The notes beneath the pieces are model-generated. The model was not told where the DNA came from, searched no databases, and saw only the letters and a list, made by a program, of their open reading frames with translations. Positions 44,470-52,351 of a DNA stretch of 64,000 nt are shown in pieces. Numbering within the stretch: position 1 is the first letter of the stretch; every line of letters begins with the position of its first letter. The stretch comes from Bog-950 sp046329495. Lineage in GTDB: Bacteria > Bacteroidota > Bacteroidia > Chitinophagales > LD1. The DNA is taken from positions 1-64,000 of the forward strand of contig JAXLUO010000004.1 in assembly GCA_046329495.1 (NCBI GenBank), in the 5' to 3' direction. A program made the translations under genes and the position numbers.

Positions 44470-45174
44470 ATGGCGGTAATTGATATTGAACACATCCAGA
44501 AGAAATACGTGATGGGCGATCAGGTGATATATGCCCTGCGCGATGTTTCTATGAAGATTGAACGCAATGAATACGTAGCTTTAATGGGCCCTTCAGGCTC
44601 CGGCAAAAGTACGCTAATGAATATCCTGGGTTGTTTGGATAGCCCAACCAGTGGTTCATATATACTCAATGGGCACCAGGTTAGCAAAATGACTGATGAC
44701 GAATTAGCACATGTGCGTAATAAGGAGATAGGGTTCATTTTCCAAACTTTTAACCTTTTACCCCGCTTAACGGCGCTGGAAAACGTAGCACTGCCTATGG
44801 TTTACGCCGGAATGAATAGCAAAGACCGAAATCAACGTGCGGAAGAAGTTATGGCAATGGTGGGCTTACAAGAACGCATGCACCATAAACCCAACGAACT
44901 TTCCGGTGGCCAGCGCCAGCGTGTAGCAATTGCCCGGGCATTGGTTAATAATCCTTCTATCATATTAGCCGACGAACCTACGGGTAACCTCGATACCAAA
45001 ACCTCTTACGAGATCATGAACATCTTTGAAGAGATCAATAACAAAGGCAATACCGTAATAATAGTTACCCACGAAGAAGATATTGCAAAGCACACCCGCC
45101 GCATTTTGCGCCTGCGCGATGGCAAGGTAGAAAGTGATTCGACCAACGAGCCGGTAAAGGCCTTCGCAGTATAG
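44470..45174 (+). CDS. LolD/MacB-type ABC transporter ATPase
   Basis: 234 residues from the ATG at 44470; a longer frame from 44404 would overlap gatC. The MacB/LolD/FtsE-like subfamily is shown by Walker A ALMGPSGSGKSTLMNILG, the subfamily segment CLDSPTSGSYILNG, IGFIFQTFNLLPRLTALEN, the signature LSGGQRQRVAIARAL and Walker B IILADEPTGNLDT. Such ATPases work with a MacB-type or LolCE-type permease in the inner membrane, but no permease gene is adjacent, so the partner is encoded elsewhere. Export of lipoproteins or small molecules is possible. Confidence 0.92.
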   Translation: MAVIDIEHIQKKYVMGDQVIYALRDVSMKIERNEYVALMGPSGSGKSTLMNILGCLDSPTSGSYILNGHQVSKMTDDELAHVRNKEIGFIFQTFNLLPRLTALENVALPMVYAGMNSKDRNQRAEEVMAMVGLQERMHHKPNELSGGQRQRVAIARALVNNPSIILADEPTGNLDTKTSYEIMNIFEEINNKGNTVIIVTHEEDIAKHTRRILRLRDGKVESDSTNEPVKAFAV

Positions 45175-45299
45175 GGCATTTTCGCTATCCTTTTACGTTG
45201 TGCCGAACCTATTGTGGATTTTACTGTTAGCGTACTACCTGCATAAAGCATCTGAGTAATACTTCTTTACTTTGTTGCTTTGTAGTTAATATTGTTACT

Positions 45300-45851
45300 A
45301 TGAAGATTTATACCAAAACTGGTGATATCGGCGAAACCTCTCTCTTTGGCGGGCGCCGGGTTTTAAAAAGTGAATTGCGTATCGAAAGCTACGGTACGGT
45401 AGATGAGCTAAATAGTTGGATTGGTCTGGTACGCGATGTTAGCACCGACGCTGCCCTAATAGATCTTCTTAAGGAAATTCAAGATCGCCTTTTTACGATT
45501 GGCTCTGAACTTGCTGCTGATCCGGATAATGCGAAACTAAAAGTGCCCGATTTGCATGAAAGTGACGTAACCCTGCTTGAAACCAAAATGGATGAAATGG
45601 AAAGTGGATTGGAGCCGCTTCGCAGCTTTATACTTCCTGGTGGCCACGTGCATGTATCTTATTGTCATCTTGCCCGTACAGTTTGCCGACGTGCCGAGCG
45701 TTTAGCAGTTGCTCTAAATCAGGTTTCACCGGTACCTCCGCTTATTATAAAATACCTCAATCGCCTATCCGATTTTCTATTCATGTTAGGCCGCAAAATG
45801 GCACACGATCTAAAAGTTGATGAGGTGAAATGGGAGCCAAGAAAAGCATAG
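45300..45851 (+). CDS. PduO-type cob(I)alamin adenosyltransferase
   Basis: 183 residues. The N-terminal signature MKIYTKTGDIGETSLFGG and RVLKSELRIESYGTVDELN, followed by a C-terminal LARTVCRRAER and NRLSDFLFMLGR, identify the PduO/MMAB family of ATP:cob(I)alamin adenosyltransferases. The enzyme transfers adenosine from ATP to the reduced corrinoid to make adenosylcobalamin. It is physically separate from the riboswitch-controlled uptake operon at 30-38.5 kb, and no riboswitch precedes it, but its product acts directly after uptake. Confidence 0.95.
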   Translation: MKIYTKTGDIGETSLFGGRRVLKSELRIESYGTVDELNSWIGLVRDVSTDAALIDLLKEIQDRLFTIGSELAADPDNAKLKVPDLHESDVTLLETKMDEMESGLEPLRSFILPGGHVHVSYCHLARTVCRRAERLAVALNQVSPVPPLIIKYLNRLSDFLFMLGRKMAHDLKVDEVKWEPRKA

Positions 45852-45858
45852 TGTAGTA

Positions 45859-46287
45859 CTATTCATTTACTACGATTGTACCCGAAATGCTGTCGTGCCA
45901 GCCGGTACCGGTTAAAACCGATATCGGTTCAAACGGTATAAATCTGCAAACAGACCTTAGTAAGCATCTTACCACTCCGGGTTTGTCGCCAGATACAGTT
46001 ACTACTTTAGTACGGGTTACGAACTTGCCTATTGTTTTACCAAAACCGGCTTCCATGAGTGTGTAATAAACGAGAAAGGAAGCCAGTACAGAAAACAAAC
46101 CAATAAAGTTAAAGGTGTAACCTTCATAATAATAAACAGGGCCTCCGGAAAAATCTGTTAACCTGATAATTGCGCCTAAAACAATCGAATCGATTAAGTA
46201 GTTTGCAAACCGTCGCCCTACAGATGTTGGGTTTAAGTCTATTTCAACTTCGGTGTTAGGCTGATCAAGAATGTCTGGGTTGTTCAT
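45859..46287 (-). CDS. RDD family membrane protein
   Basis: 142 residues from the ATG at 46287. A TTG at 46308 is rejected because it lies within a perfect -7 element. The RDD pattern is visible: SVGRRFANYLIDSIVLGAII (the Arg and Asp of the RDD motif) and later GKFVTRTKVVTVSGDKPG and LLRSVCRFIPF. About three membrane helices are predicted. Some RDD proteins are sodium/proton antiporters, but most are uncharacterised. It converges on the adenosyltransferase gene with a 7-bp gap. Confidence 0.85.
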   Translation of the reverse strand: MNNPDILDQPNTEVEIDLNPTSVGRRFANYLIDSIVLGAIIRLTDFSGGPVYYYEGYTFNFIGLFSVLASFLVYYTLMEAGFGKTIGKFVTRTKVVTVSGDKPGVVRCLLRSVCRFIPFEPISVLTGTGWHDSISGTIVVNE

Positions 46288-46305
46288 AGGATATAGTTTT
46301 ATATC

Positions 46306-46313
46306 CAAACATA
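46306..46313 (-). promoter_or_regulatory. -7 element of the RDD gene
   Basis: On the minus strand TATGTTTG (46313-46306) is a perfect TAnnTTTG match located 18 bp before the ATG at 46287. No TTG is seen at a good -33 distance. Confidence 0.5.
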
Positions 46314-46379
46314 TACTATTTATTGATTTTTTGTGTATTAAAACTTACCTGCGAAAACCATCGTCTTCTTGCTACAGAA

Positions 46380-47480
46380 CTACATCATTTTAACTCCATC
46401 TCCAATGTCCGTAACAAATAAGTTACATGCATGCCCAACTGTGTTTTGATAAGTGCTGCTAACTCCTGCTGTAAATTGCTCCAGCATGGAACTGTGTACA
46501 ATGGCAATTGCGCAACCGCCGAATCCTGCTCCTGTCATTCTTGCACCTAAACAACCTTTTATCTGTTGAGCCGTTTCCACTAAGGTGTCCAATTCGGTTC
46601 CGCTTACCTCATAATCATCTCGTAACGAAGCATGTGAAGCATTCATTAATCTGCCAAATGTGCTTAGGTCGTTCATTTCTAAAACCCGGGCAGCTTCTTT
46701 AACCCTTAGATTTTCGGTTATTACATGCTTGGAGCGGCGGCGAATAGTTTCATCTTTAAGCAGATCAATTAATGTTGGCGACGCCTCGCAAAGGTGGCGT
46801 AATGCAGGTCTGGCGGTCTGCAAAATCCTTAGCGCTTCATGGCATTCAGCTTTGCGTTCGTTGTATTTACTGTGTATCAGGCTACGTGGCTTTAAAGTAT
46901 CCATTACAACCAAACGGTAATCGCCTAATTCAAAGGGTATGTAATTATGTTGCAAGTGTGCACAATCCAGCAGCATGGCATTATCCTTTTTGCCAAGGCT
47001 AACACTGTATTGATCCATAATGCCGCATTGCACACCAATAAACTCATTCTCTACCTGCTTGCAAAAGTTTGCCAGCCACACCAAATCAACTTGCACGTTT
47101 TGTTGTTGCAACAGGGCAAAGGCTGTTACAACTTCTACTGCTGCAGAGGATGATAATCCGGAACCTTCCGGAAGGTTGCTTTCATATTCTAATTCGCATG
47201 CTGGTATGGTGTAGCCTTCTTTTTGTAGATGTGCAACAATACCCAGTGGGTAATTGGCCCATTGGTAAGCTTTATCGTAACTGATTTGATCCGACAAATC
47301 AAATTTAAGTTCAAAATCATGTGTTACCGAACGCAGCACAAGGTAATTGCCGCTTAGCGGGGTAAGCGTTAATTTAACGCCAATGCTTAAGGCAGCAGGC
47401 ATTACAAGACCGCCGTTATAATCCAGGTGCTCACCAATCAGGTTCACGCGGCCCGGGGCAAAATAGATAGCAGAAGCCAC
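46380..47480 (-). CDS. galK: Galactokinase
   Basis: 366 residues. The galactokinase signature FAPGRVNLIGEHLDYNGG is at the N-terminus. The GHMP ATP-binding motif LPEGSGLSSSAAVEVVTAF lies at about residue 105-123, and the third motif is GARMTGAGFGGCAIAIV near 315. It phosphorylates galactose at C1 in the Leloir pathway. The gene starts 1 bp after the galT stop, so the two are clearly co-transcribed as galT-galK. No epimerase (galE) or mutarotase (galM) is next to it. Confidence 0.96.
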   Translation of the reverse strand: MASAIYFAPGRVNLIGEHLDYNGGLVMPAALSIGVKLTLTPLSGNYLVLRSVTHDFELKFDLSDQISYDKAYQWANYPLGIVAHLQKEGYTIPACELEYESNLPEGSGLSSSAAVEVVTAFALLQQQNVQVDLVWLANFCKQVENEFIGVQCGIMDQYSVSLGKKDNAMLLDCAHLQHNYIPFELGDYRLVVMDTLKPRSLIHSKYNERKAECHEALRILQTARPALRHLCEASPTLIDLLKDETIRRRSKHVITENLRVKEAARVLEMNDLSTFGRLMNASHASLRDDYEVSGTELDTLVETAQQIKGCLGARMTGAGFGGCAIAIVHSSMLEQFTAGVSSTYQNTVGHACNLFVTDIGDGVKMM

Positions 47481-47481
47481 G

Positions 47482-48459
47482 TTATTTGCTTATTTTATTT
47501 CGTAAAAGCTCAGCGCATTCATCTACATCCAGCGGATTGGCAGCCGCCCCAGCCCCCATTTCACTGCCTGCATACCATTTAATACGGTCTTTTGCGCGTA
47601 ATGGGGGGTAGAACTCAATGTGGAAGGCATAGTAATCCTCAGCACCGTTGTAACTACGATCATTTACAGGTGTTTGGTGCATACACATCATGTAAGGAAA
47701 ATGTCTGTTGTAAATCTGGTCAAACCCCTTTGTTACTTTTTTCAAAACATCTGCCAGATCCTTTTTTTCAGCATCAGTAAGGGCAGCTATGTTTGGCGTT
47801 AGTTGTTTGCTAACAATAAATACACCAAAGGGATAGTCGGTGAAGTAGGGGATATAAGCTATGAAGCACTTGTTTTCGTATACTATTCTTTTTTTATACT
47901 TTTTTTCGGCTGCGTTCAAATCCGCAAATAGGTTTCGCCCATGTTGCTTGTAATAAGCCTTACAATTACGCAGCTCCTCCCGGATTTTAGCCGGTATAAA
48001 CGGATAGGCGTATAGCTGTCCATGAGGGTGATGGATGGTTACTCCAACCTCTTCTCCGCGGTTTTCAAACTCAAAAATGTATTTAATGCGTTTGTCCGCA
48101 GCCAATATGCGATACCGCTCGGCCCATAGGTTCACCAATTTGATGAGATGAGTATCGCTTAACTGGTAAAGTTGTTTATTGTGCTCGGGCGAATAGAGTA
48201 TCACTTCGCAGCGACCAACGGCCTCGGCACCTAAAAACAGATCACTTCCCTTGCTCTTTTTGGTGTCGGGTAAAAAATTGCCATCTAAACTCAGCGTTGG
48301 AAAATCGTTTGGATAAGCAAGAACGTCGTAACTGTTGGGTATATTACCGTGCCCCGGGCAAAACGGACAATAATCTTTCGGTAAATGTGGACGATTTTGG
48401 CGATTAGTGGCCACCATGGTCCAGGTATCCAATAAGGGGTTCCAGCGTAACTCGGGCAT
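47482..48459 (-). CDS. galT: Galactose-1-phosphate uridylyltransferase
   Basis: 325 residues. The HIT-superfamily active site HHPHGQLYAYPFIP has the nucleophilic His in H-P-H. The N-terminal zinc-binding Cys pair is in KDYCPFCPGH, and ELRWNPLLDTWTMVA is the usual start. It exchanges UDP between UDP-glucose and galactose-1-phosphate. It precedes galK with a 1-bp gap, making a two-gene Leloir operon. The divergent glycosyltransferase gene begins 81 bp away. Confidence 0.96.
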   Translation of the reverse strand: MPELRWNPLLDTWTMVATNRQNRPHLPKDYCPFCPGHGNIPNSYDVLAYPNDFPTLSLDGNFLPDTKKSKGSDLFLGAEAVGRCEVILYSPEHNKQLYQLSDTHLIKLVNLWAERYRILAADKRIKYIFEFENRGEEVGVTIHHPHGQLYAYPFIPAKIREELRNCKAYYKQHGRNLFADLNAAEKKYKKRIVYENKCFIAYIPYFTDYPFGVFIVSKQLTPNIAALTDAEKKDLADVLKKVTKGFDQIYNRHFPYMMCMHQTPVNDRSYNGAEDYYAFHIEFYPPLRAKDRIKWYAGSEMGAGAAANPLDVDECAELLRNKISK

Positions 48460-48540
48460 ACCGCAATATTAAAAGGATTGCCCACAATGCCGAAACAGCT
48501 AAGTAGTGCTTAATTCGCCATACTAATTACTTTAGCGTCA

Positions 48541-49530
48541 ATGAAGGTGCTCGTGCTTCGTTTTTCATCCATCGGCGATATAGTGCTAACTACACCGGTT
48601 GTACGCTGCTTGCGCAAAGCGCATCCCGATGCTGAAATACATTATGCCACTAAAAAAGCTTATGTAAGCCTTCTTCAGGCCAATCCTTATATAAACAAAA
48701 TCCATGCGCTGGGTAATTCCTTCAGTCAATTGGTGCAGCAATTGAAAGCGGAAAAATTCGATTACGTTATTGATTTGCATAATAATCAGCGAACGCTTCT
48801 ATTAAAATGGCAGCTTGGCGTAAAGTCAAACTCATTCAGCAAGCTGAATTTTGAAAAGTGGCTAATGGTGCAGTTTAAAATTAACCGCTTGCCGGCATTG
48901 CATATTGTTGATCGGTATATAGCGGCGGCTAAACCATTGCATGTCGTAAACGATGGACTTGGACTCGATTATTTTATTCCGGTGGAGGAGGAGGTGAACA
49001 GTAAGTTAATGCCTGAGCCGTTCCCAAAAGGTTATGTTGCCTGGGTGATTGGTGCTAAGCAGAACACAAAAAAGTTTCCTGTATACAAAATCATTTCAAC
49101 AATTAAATTGCTGGGAACGAAACCTGTAGTGTTGTTAGGCGGACCAGAGGATAGGGTAGAAGCTGCCACCATTCAAGCTGAGCTTTTAAATGCCAATATT
49201 CATCTTTTCAATGCAGTTGGTGCGTATAGTTTAAACCAGTCCGCCTCACTAATCAGGCAAGCTACAGTGGTTGTTACCAACGATACCGGCTTAATGCATA
49301 TTGCTGCGGCCTTTAGCAAACCGATTATTTCTATTTGGGGTAACACTATACCTCAGTTCGGCATGTATCCTTACACGTTAGCCCCTGGTGCAGTTATGGA
49401 AGTAAAAGGCCTTTCGTGCAGGCCCTGCTCCAAATTAGGTTATAGTAGCTGCCCGAAAGGCCATTTTAAATGCATGAATGAGCAGAGCGAGGATGTGCTG
49501 GTGCAACATGTAAATAGGCTTTTCCCTTGA
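48541..49530 (+). CDS. GT9-family (heptosyltransferase-like) glycosyltransferase
   Basis: 329 residues. The N-terminal KVLVLRFSSIGDIVLTTPVV and VRCLRKAHPDAEIHYAT are typical of ADP-heptose:LPS heptosyltransferases. The C-terminal domain holds VTNDTGLMHIAAAFSKPIIS, the nucleotide-sugar binding motif, and a later Cys-rich CRPCSKLGYSSC segment. It would add a sugar to lipid A core in the cytoplasmic side of the inner membrane. The exact donor is not certain from sequence. It ends 3 bp before the convergent DUF4294 stop. Confidence 0.9.
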   Translation: MKVLVLRFSSIGDIVLTTPVVRCLRKAHPDAEIHYATKKAYVSLLQANPYINKIHALGNSFSQLVQQLKAEKFDYVIDLHNNQRTLLLKWQLGVKSNSFSKLNFEKWLMVQFKINRLPALHIVDRYIAAAKPLHVVNDGLGLDYFIPVEEEVNSKLMPEPFPKGYVAWVIGAKQNTKKFPVYKIISTIKLLGTKPVVLLGGPEDRVEAATIQAELLNANIHLFNAVGAYSLNQSASLIRQATVVVTNDTGLMHIAAAFSKPIISIWGNTIPQFGMYPYTLAPGAVMEVKGLSCRPCSKLGYSSCPKGHFKCMNEQSEDVLVQHVNRLFP

Positions 49531-49533
49531 GCC

Positions 49534-50157
49534 CTAAACATTGTATTGAGGACCGAGTTCCTTAATGATTAACTCAATCATTTTTTCTTTGTTCGGGTCG
49601 TATTTCTCCTTCAAATCGTAGCCCCAGTGCTTCGCAAGAAGTTGGGCGAAAAAGGCACTTGCGCCGCCCTTAATTTCTTTGATTATGGTATAGGAGTTAT
49701 TCCCTGTTTCACGGTTGATCAGTTTAAATAGCATTTCACCCTGGCCAATGTTCAGGTCTTTAAGCTCTTTTTCAAACTTATCGCGCATTTCCTTTTCTAC
49801 ATCCTTTCTGTAGCGCTTATATTCTCTACGCTTGGCACTTTCCTTCTCTTGTTCCAATTCAGCATACAACTGCTTGGCAATTTTTACATAAGGCAATACC
49901 TTGATTATGCGGCTTTTATAACGGTAATATTGATCCCATTCGGCCTGTGTTTTAAAATACAAAACATTCACTTCCTGTAACTTAACGGTAGGCATGGTGT
50001 CGGTTAAGTCTACTTCGTTTACATATTTCACGGCAGTAGTATCCACCTTCTTTTTTAAATGTGCTCCCCGGTCGCTTACTTTAGGCTGGCCGGTCTGTGC
50101 TACCACGCCTAATTCAATCGCAATCATCAATAGTAGAATCCCTGATAACCTTTTCAT
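49534..50157 (-). CDS. DUF4294 family periplasmic protein
   Basis: 207 residues with a signal peptide (to about residue 21, VVAQ). The central part has LQEVNVLYFKTQAEWDQYYR and SRIIKVLPYVKIAKQLYAEL, the DUF4294 signature. A highly charged helix follows (about 108-140, Lys/Arg/Glu-rich, likely coiled coil). The C-terminal part has LINRETGNNSYTIIKEIKGG and AFFAQLLAKHWGYDL. This is a widespread Bacteroidota protein of unknown function. It converges on the GT9 gene with a 3-bp gap. Confidence 0.82.
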   Translation of the reverse strand: MKRLSGILLLMIAIELGVVAQTGQPKVSDRGAHLKKKVDTTAVKYVNEVDLTDTMPTVKLQEVNVLYFKTQAEWDQYYRYKSRIIKVLPYVKIAKQLYAELEQEKESAKRREYKRYRKDVEKEMRDKFEKELKDLNIGQGEMLFKLINRETGNNSYTIIKEIKGGASAFFAQLLAKHWGYDLKEKYDPNKEKMIELIIKELGPQYNV

Positions 50158-50269
50158 AGAAGTAGTTTAACCATTGGTAATCCAAACTCATACCAAATTT
50201 AAAACGAAACCATGGTTCTGATGTTGTTGGCAAGTTTTAGCAATATTTATTCATAACAGGAACATACAC

Positions 50270-50704
50270 CTATTGCTTAATACCGGTGAAGGTGCAAGAA
50301 TCTGTATGTAATCCGTCTCCAATGGTGTAACGAATGGTTATGGTATTGTCATTAACGCTCCCTGAACCTAAAATCCAGAAATTAGCACCGGCAGATTGGC
50401 TATCGATGGTAAACTTGGTATTTTTAATTTTTGCTGTAACAGCAAGTTCCGGATTGCCATTGTCATACAGATTATATAAAACCATTCGGTCAGGGCCGTT
50501 TAATGAGGTGCCAATCTGGATGTTGTAATTGTTATTGCCTATGCCGCAAAGTTCCTGCCCGGCCCAGCCACCAATGAACTTTTGTATGCTTTCAATATTG
50601 CAATCTTTCCCTTCAAATCCACTCGGGCAGGTTTTAGTGCAGGAACTGATGGTGAAATATGCTATAGAGAGCATAAAACCTACATACTTCCTCATAAAGT
50701 TCAT
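50270..50704 (-). CDS. Lipoprotein with a CTKTC/EGF-like N-terminus, paralogue 1
   Basis: 144 residues from the ATG at 50704 (a second ATG at 50695 also fits). The signal peptide ends in FTISSC, and the lipidated Cys begins CTKTCPSGFEGKDC, an EGF-like Cys pattern. The rest is beta-rich with two more Cys. It is a paralogue of the protein at 51724-52161, which has CTKTCDAGYEGTKC in the same place and a similar final third. Both lie in a cluster of four small lipoproteins. Function is unknown. Confidence 0.75.
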   Translation of the reverse strand: MNFMRKYVGFMLSIAYFTISSCTKTCPSGFEGKDCNIESIQKFIGGWAGQELCGIGNNNYNIQIGTSLNGPDRMVLYNLYDNGNPELAVTAKIKNTKFTIDSQSAGANFWILGSGSVNDNTITIRYTIGDGLHTDSCTFTGIKQ

Positions 50705-50878
50705 ATATCCATTCTTCACATTTAAGCGCTTCGGTTGTTTAGCCAATATGAACTTAATCAAAAAAAGTGCAGTAAGTAAGTTGGTTAAGTTTTAGCAAAC
50801 TTTAGTGAAAAACAATTTTATTCAATTTGATAACAAACCTTATTTTCGCAAGCATTAATTAACCAAAAAACAGGAACA

Positions 50879-51127
50879 ATGAAAAAAGGATTTGTTGTCG
50901 TGCTTGCGGTAGCTGGCTTTGCAGCCCTAACTACCACCAGCTGTGGAGAAAAGTATACTCCTCTGACACAGGAGCAAATTACTGCCCAGGCTGATTCGCT
51001 GGCAGGTGCACAAAAAGATGCCAAGTTACAGGCGTTGAAGGACGAATGCCAGAAAGACCTGGATGCCAAAGTTAGCGCTAAGGTAGAGGAATTAAGAGGC
51101 GCTGCCACTTCAGCTGAAGCAAAGTAA
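50879..51127 (+). CDS. Small lipoprotein with a helical charged tail
   Basis: 82 residues. The signal peptide ends in a lipobox (LTTTSC). The mature part (GEKYTPLTQEQITAQADSL onwards) is predicted to be helical, with many Lys, Glu and Ala. It resembles small Bacteroidota lipoproteins of the Lpp-like type, though no sequence relation is claimed. It is 27 bp upstream of another lipoprotein gene of the same build; both mature proteins contain Ala- and Asp-rich helices, so the two are probably co-transcribed relatives. Confidence 0.65.
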   Translation: MKKGFVVVLAVAGFAALTTTSCGEKYTPLTQEQITAQADSLAGAQKDAKLQALKDECQKDLDAKVSAKVEELRGAATSAEAK

Positions 51128-51154
51128 TTTGATAACCCAAAACGAAACATAACA

Positions 51155-51592
51155 ATGAAAAAGATATTCGTTACCATATTTACCGGAGCCTCTTTAGCAC
51201 TGGCTCTTAATAGCTGTAATAATGCAGCTGAGGTTCAAAAGCAAAAGGATGCAGATGCTGCTGCTGTACAAGCCGCTGTTGATGCTAAACTGAACAGCCT
51301 GCAGGGCGATGCTGCTGCCTGGTGCGATTCAGTTGTATTAGCTACTGCTACACCAATTGCCGATTCTTTGATCGCGGCTGATGCCAAGGCAGCCGGCAAA
51401 CCGGCTCCTAAACCAAAGCCTAAGCCAAAACCTCCGGTTGAAACTAAGAAAGATGATAAGGGCACTGTTACCGACCGTAAATCCACCACAACAACTACCC
51501 AGGATAACAAGGTAACTGACCGCAAATCAACTGAGACGCAATCTCAGCAGAACAAGGTTACAGATAGAAAGAGCAAACAGAATCCTCAATAG
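51155..51592 (+). CDS. Lipoprotein with an Ala-rich helix, Pro/Lys spacer and VTDRKS repeats
   Basis: 145 residues. The lipobox is ALALNSC. An Ala/Asp/Gln-rich helix (about residues 22-50) is followed by an alternating Pro/Lys spacer (about 81-95) and three copies of VTDRKS (about 103, 119 and 134) separated by Thr/Gln-rich linkers. The spacer and repeats look like a peptidoglycan-spanning or surface-exposed tail. Its stop codon lies inside a perfect 50-bp palindrome that acts as its terminator. It is probably co-transcribed with the lipoprotein gene 27 bp upstream. Confidence 0.72.
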   Translation: MKKIFVTIFTGASLALALNSCNNAAEVQKQKDADAAAVQAAVDAKLNSLQGDAAAWCDSVVLATATPIADSLIAADAKAAGKPAPKPKPKPKPPVETKKDDKGTVTDRKSTTTTTQDNKVTDRKSTETQSQQNKVTDRKSKQNPQ

Positions 51593-51640
51593 TAATCTAA
51601 ATAAAAATGGCCCATATGGGCCATTTTTATTTAGATTACT
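51591..51640. terminator. Perfect 50-bp palindrome (bidirectional terminator)
   Basis: The 25 bases at 51591-51615 are the exact reverse complement of 51616-51640, with no spacer. It begins in the stop codon of the lipoprotein gene at 51592. A GC-rich core (ATGGCCCAT) is flanked by AAAAA and TTTTT runs, so it can terminate transcription in both directions. Confidence 0.9.
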
Positions 51641-51669
51641 GCAACTGACCCGATTTGTTCAGTGCTTAG

Positions 51670-51708
51670 CATAAAAAAAGGGAGTCATTTCGACTCCCTT
51701 TTTTTATG
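51670..51708. terminator. Intrinsic terminator of the EGF-like lipoprotein gene
   Basis: CATAAAAAAAGGGAGTC (51670-51686) pairs perfectly with GACTCCCTTTTTTTATG (51692-51708), loop ATTTC. It is symmetrical and has T-tracts in both orientations. It lies 15 bp beyond the stop of the minus-strand gene at 51724. Confidence 0.9.
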
Positions 51709-51723
51709 GTTGATACCAGGATA

Positions 51724-52161
51724 TTATTGCTTGGTCCAGGTTGCAGTGCAAGTTTCTGAAGTGCCGCCAGCGCTTACAGTGTAGGAAATGCTTAATACAT
51801 TACCAGAAAGGCTACCGCTACCGTTGATGGTATAGCCGCTAACTGTTTGTGCTGGGATAGTGATGTTATTGCCATCAACTGTTGCTGTAATAGATATAAC
51901 AGAAGAGAAATCACCGAAGTTGTTCAGGAATATCTTCAATATATCTGTAGATGATTTTGTGATTTCAGCAGTATAAGGGCCTACAGCACCACTTAACTGA
52001 CAAGTTTCAGTTACTGAATAGTTGCTGATATACTTGCCGCGAATTTCAACATCACACTTTGTGCCTTCGTAACCTGCGTCGCAAGTCTTAGTACAAGATG
52101 AGGTTGTTGCAATTGCGCCAATCAGGGCTACAGCGCAAAAAGTTCTGAAAAGCTTTTTCAT
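51724..52161 (-). CDS. Lipoprotein with a CTKTC/EGF-like N-terminus, paralogue 2
   Basis: 145 residues. The signal peptide ends in TTSSC. The Cys-rich opening CTKTCDAGYEGTKCDVEIRG matches the paralogue at 50270 in Cys spacing. The remaining domain (about 40-145) is beta-rich, with GYTINGSGSLSGNVLSISYT similar to ILGSGSVNDNTITIRYT in the paralogue, and one final Cys pair. Function unknown. A strong terminator follows. Confidence 0.78.
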   Translation of the reverse strand: MKKLFRTFCAVALIGAIATTSSCTKTCDAGYEGTKCDVEIRGKYISNYSVTETCQLSGAVGPYTAEITKSSTDILKIFLNNFGDFSSVISITATVDGNNITIPAQTVSGYTINGSGSLSGNVLSISYTVSAGGTSETCTATWTKQ

Positions 52162-52311
52162 TGTTTTGGTTTTTTAGTTGAACAAAAAATTGGTCTATAC
52201 AGGATGCAAATCTAAAAAGAATGCAACGACGTGCAAATAGCAGTTATCATGCCATTTTTACACATTGCCGCTTTTTTTTTACAAAGAGGGACCTTTTATT
52301 TTACAATTATT

Positions 52312-52319
52312 TACATTTG
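52312..52319 (+). promoter_or_regulatory. -7 element of the adhesin gene
   Basis: TACATTTG (52312-52319) is a perfect TAnnTTTG match, 33 bp before the ATG at 52352. No TTG is seen at the expected -33 distance. It favours the ATG at 52352 over the in-frame GTG at 52334. Confidence 0.5.
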
Positions 52320-52351
52320 CGGACTAGTTATTAGTGGCACATACTAACATT

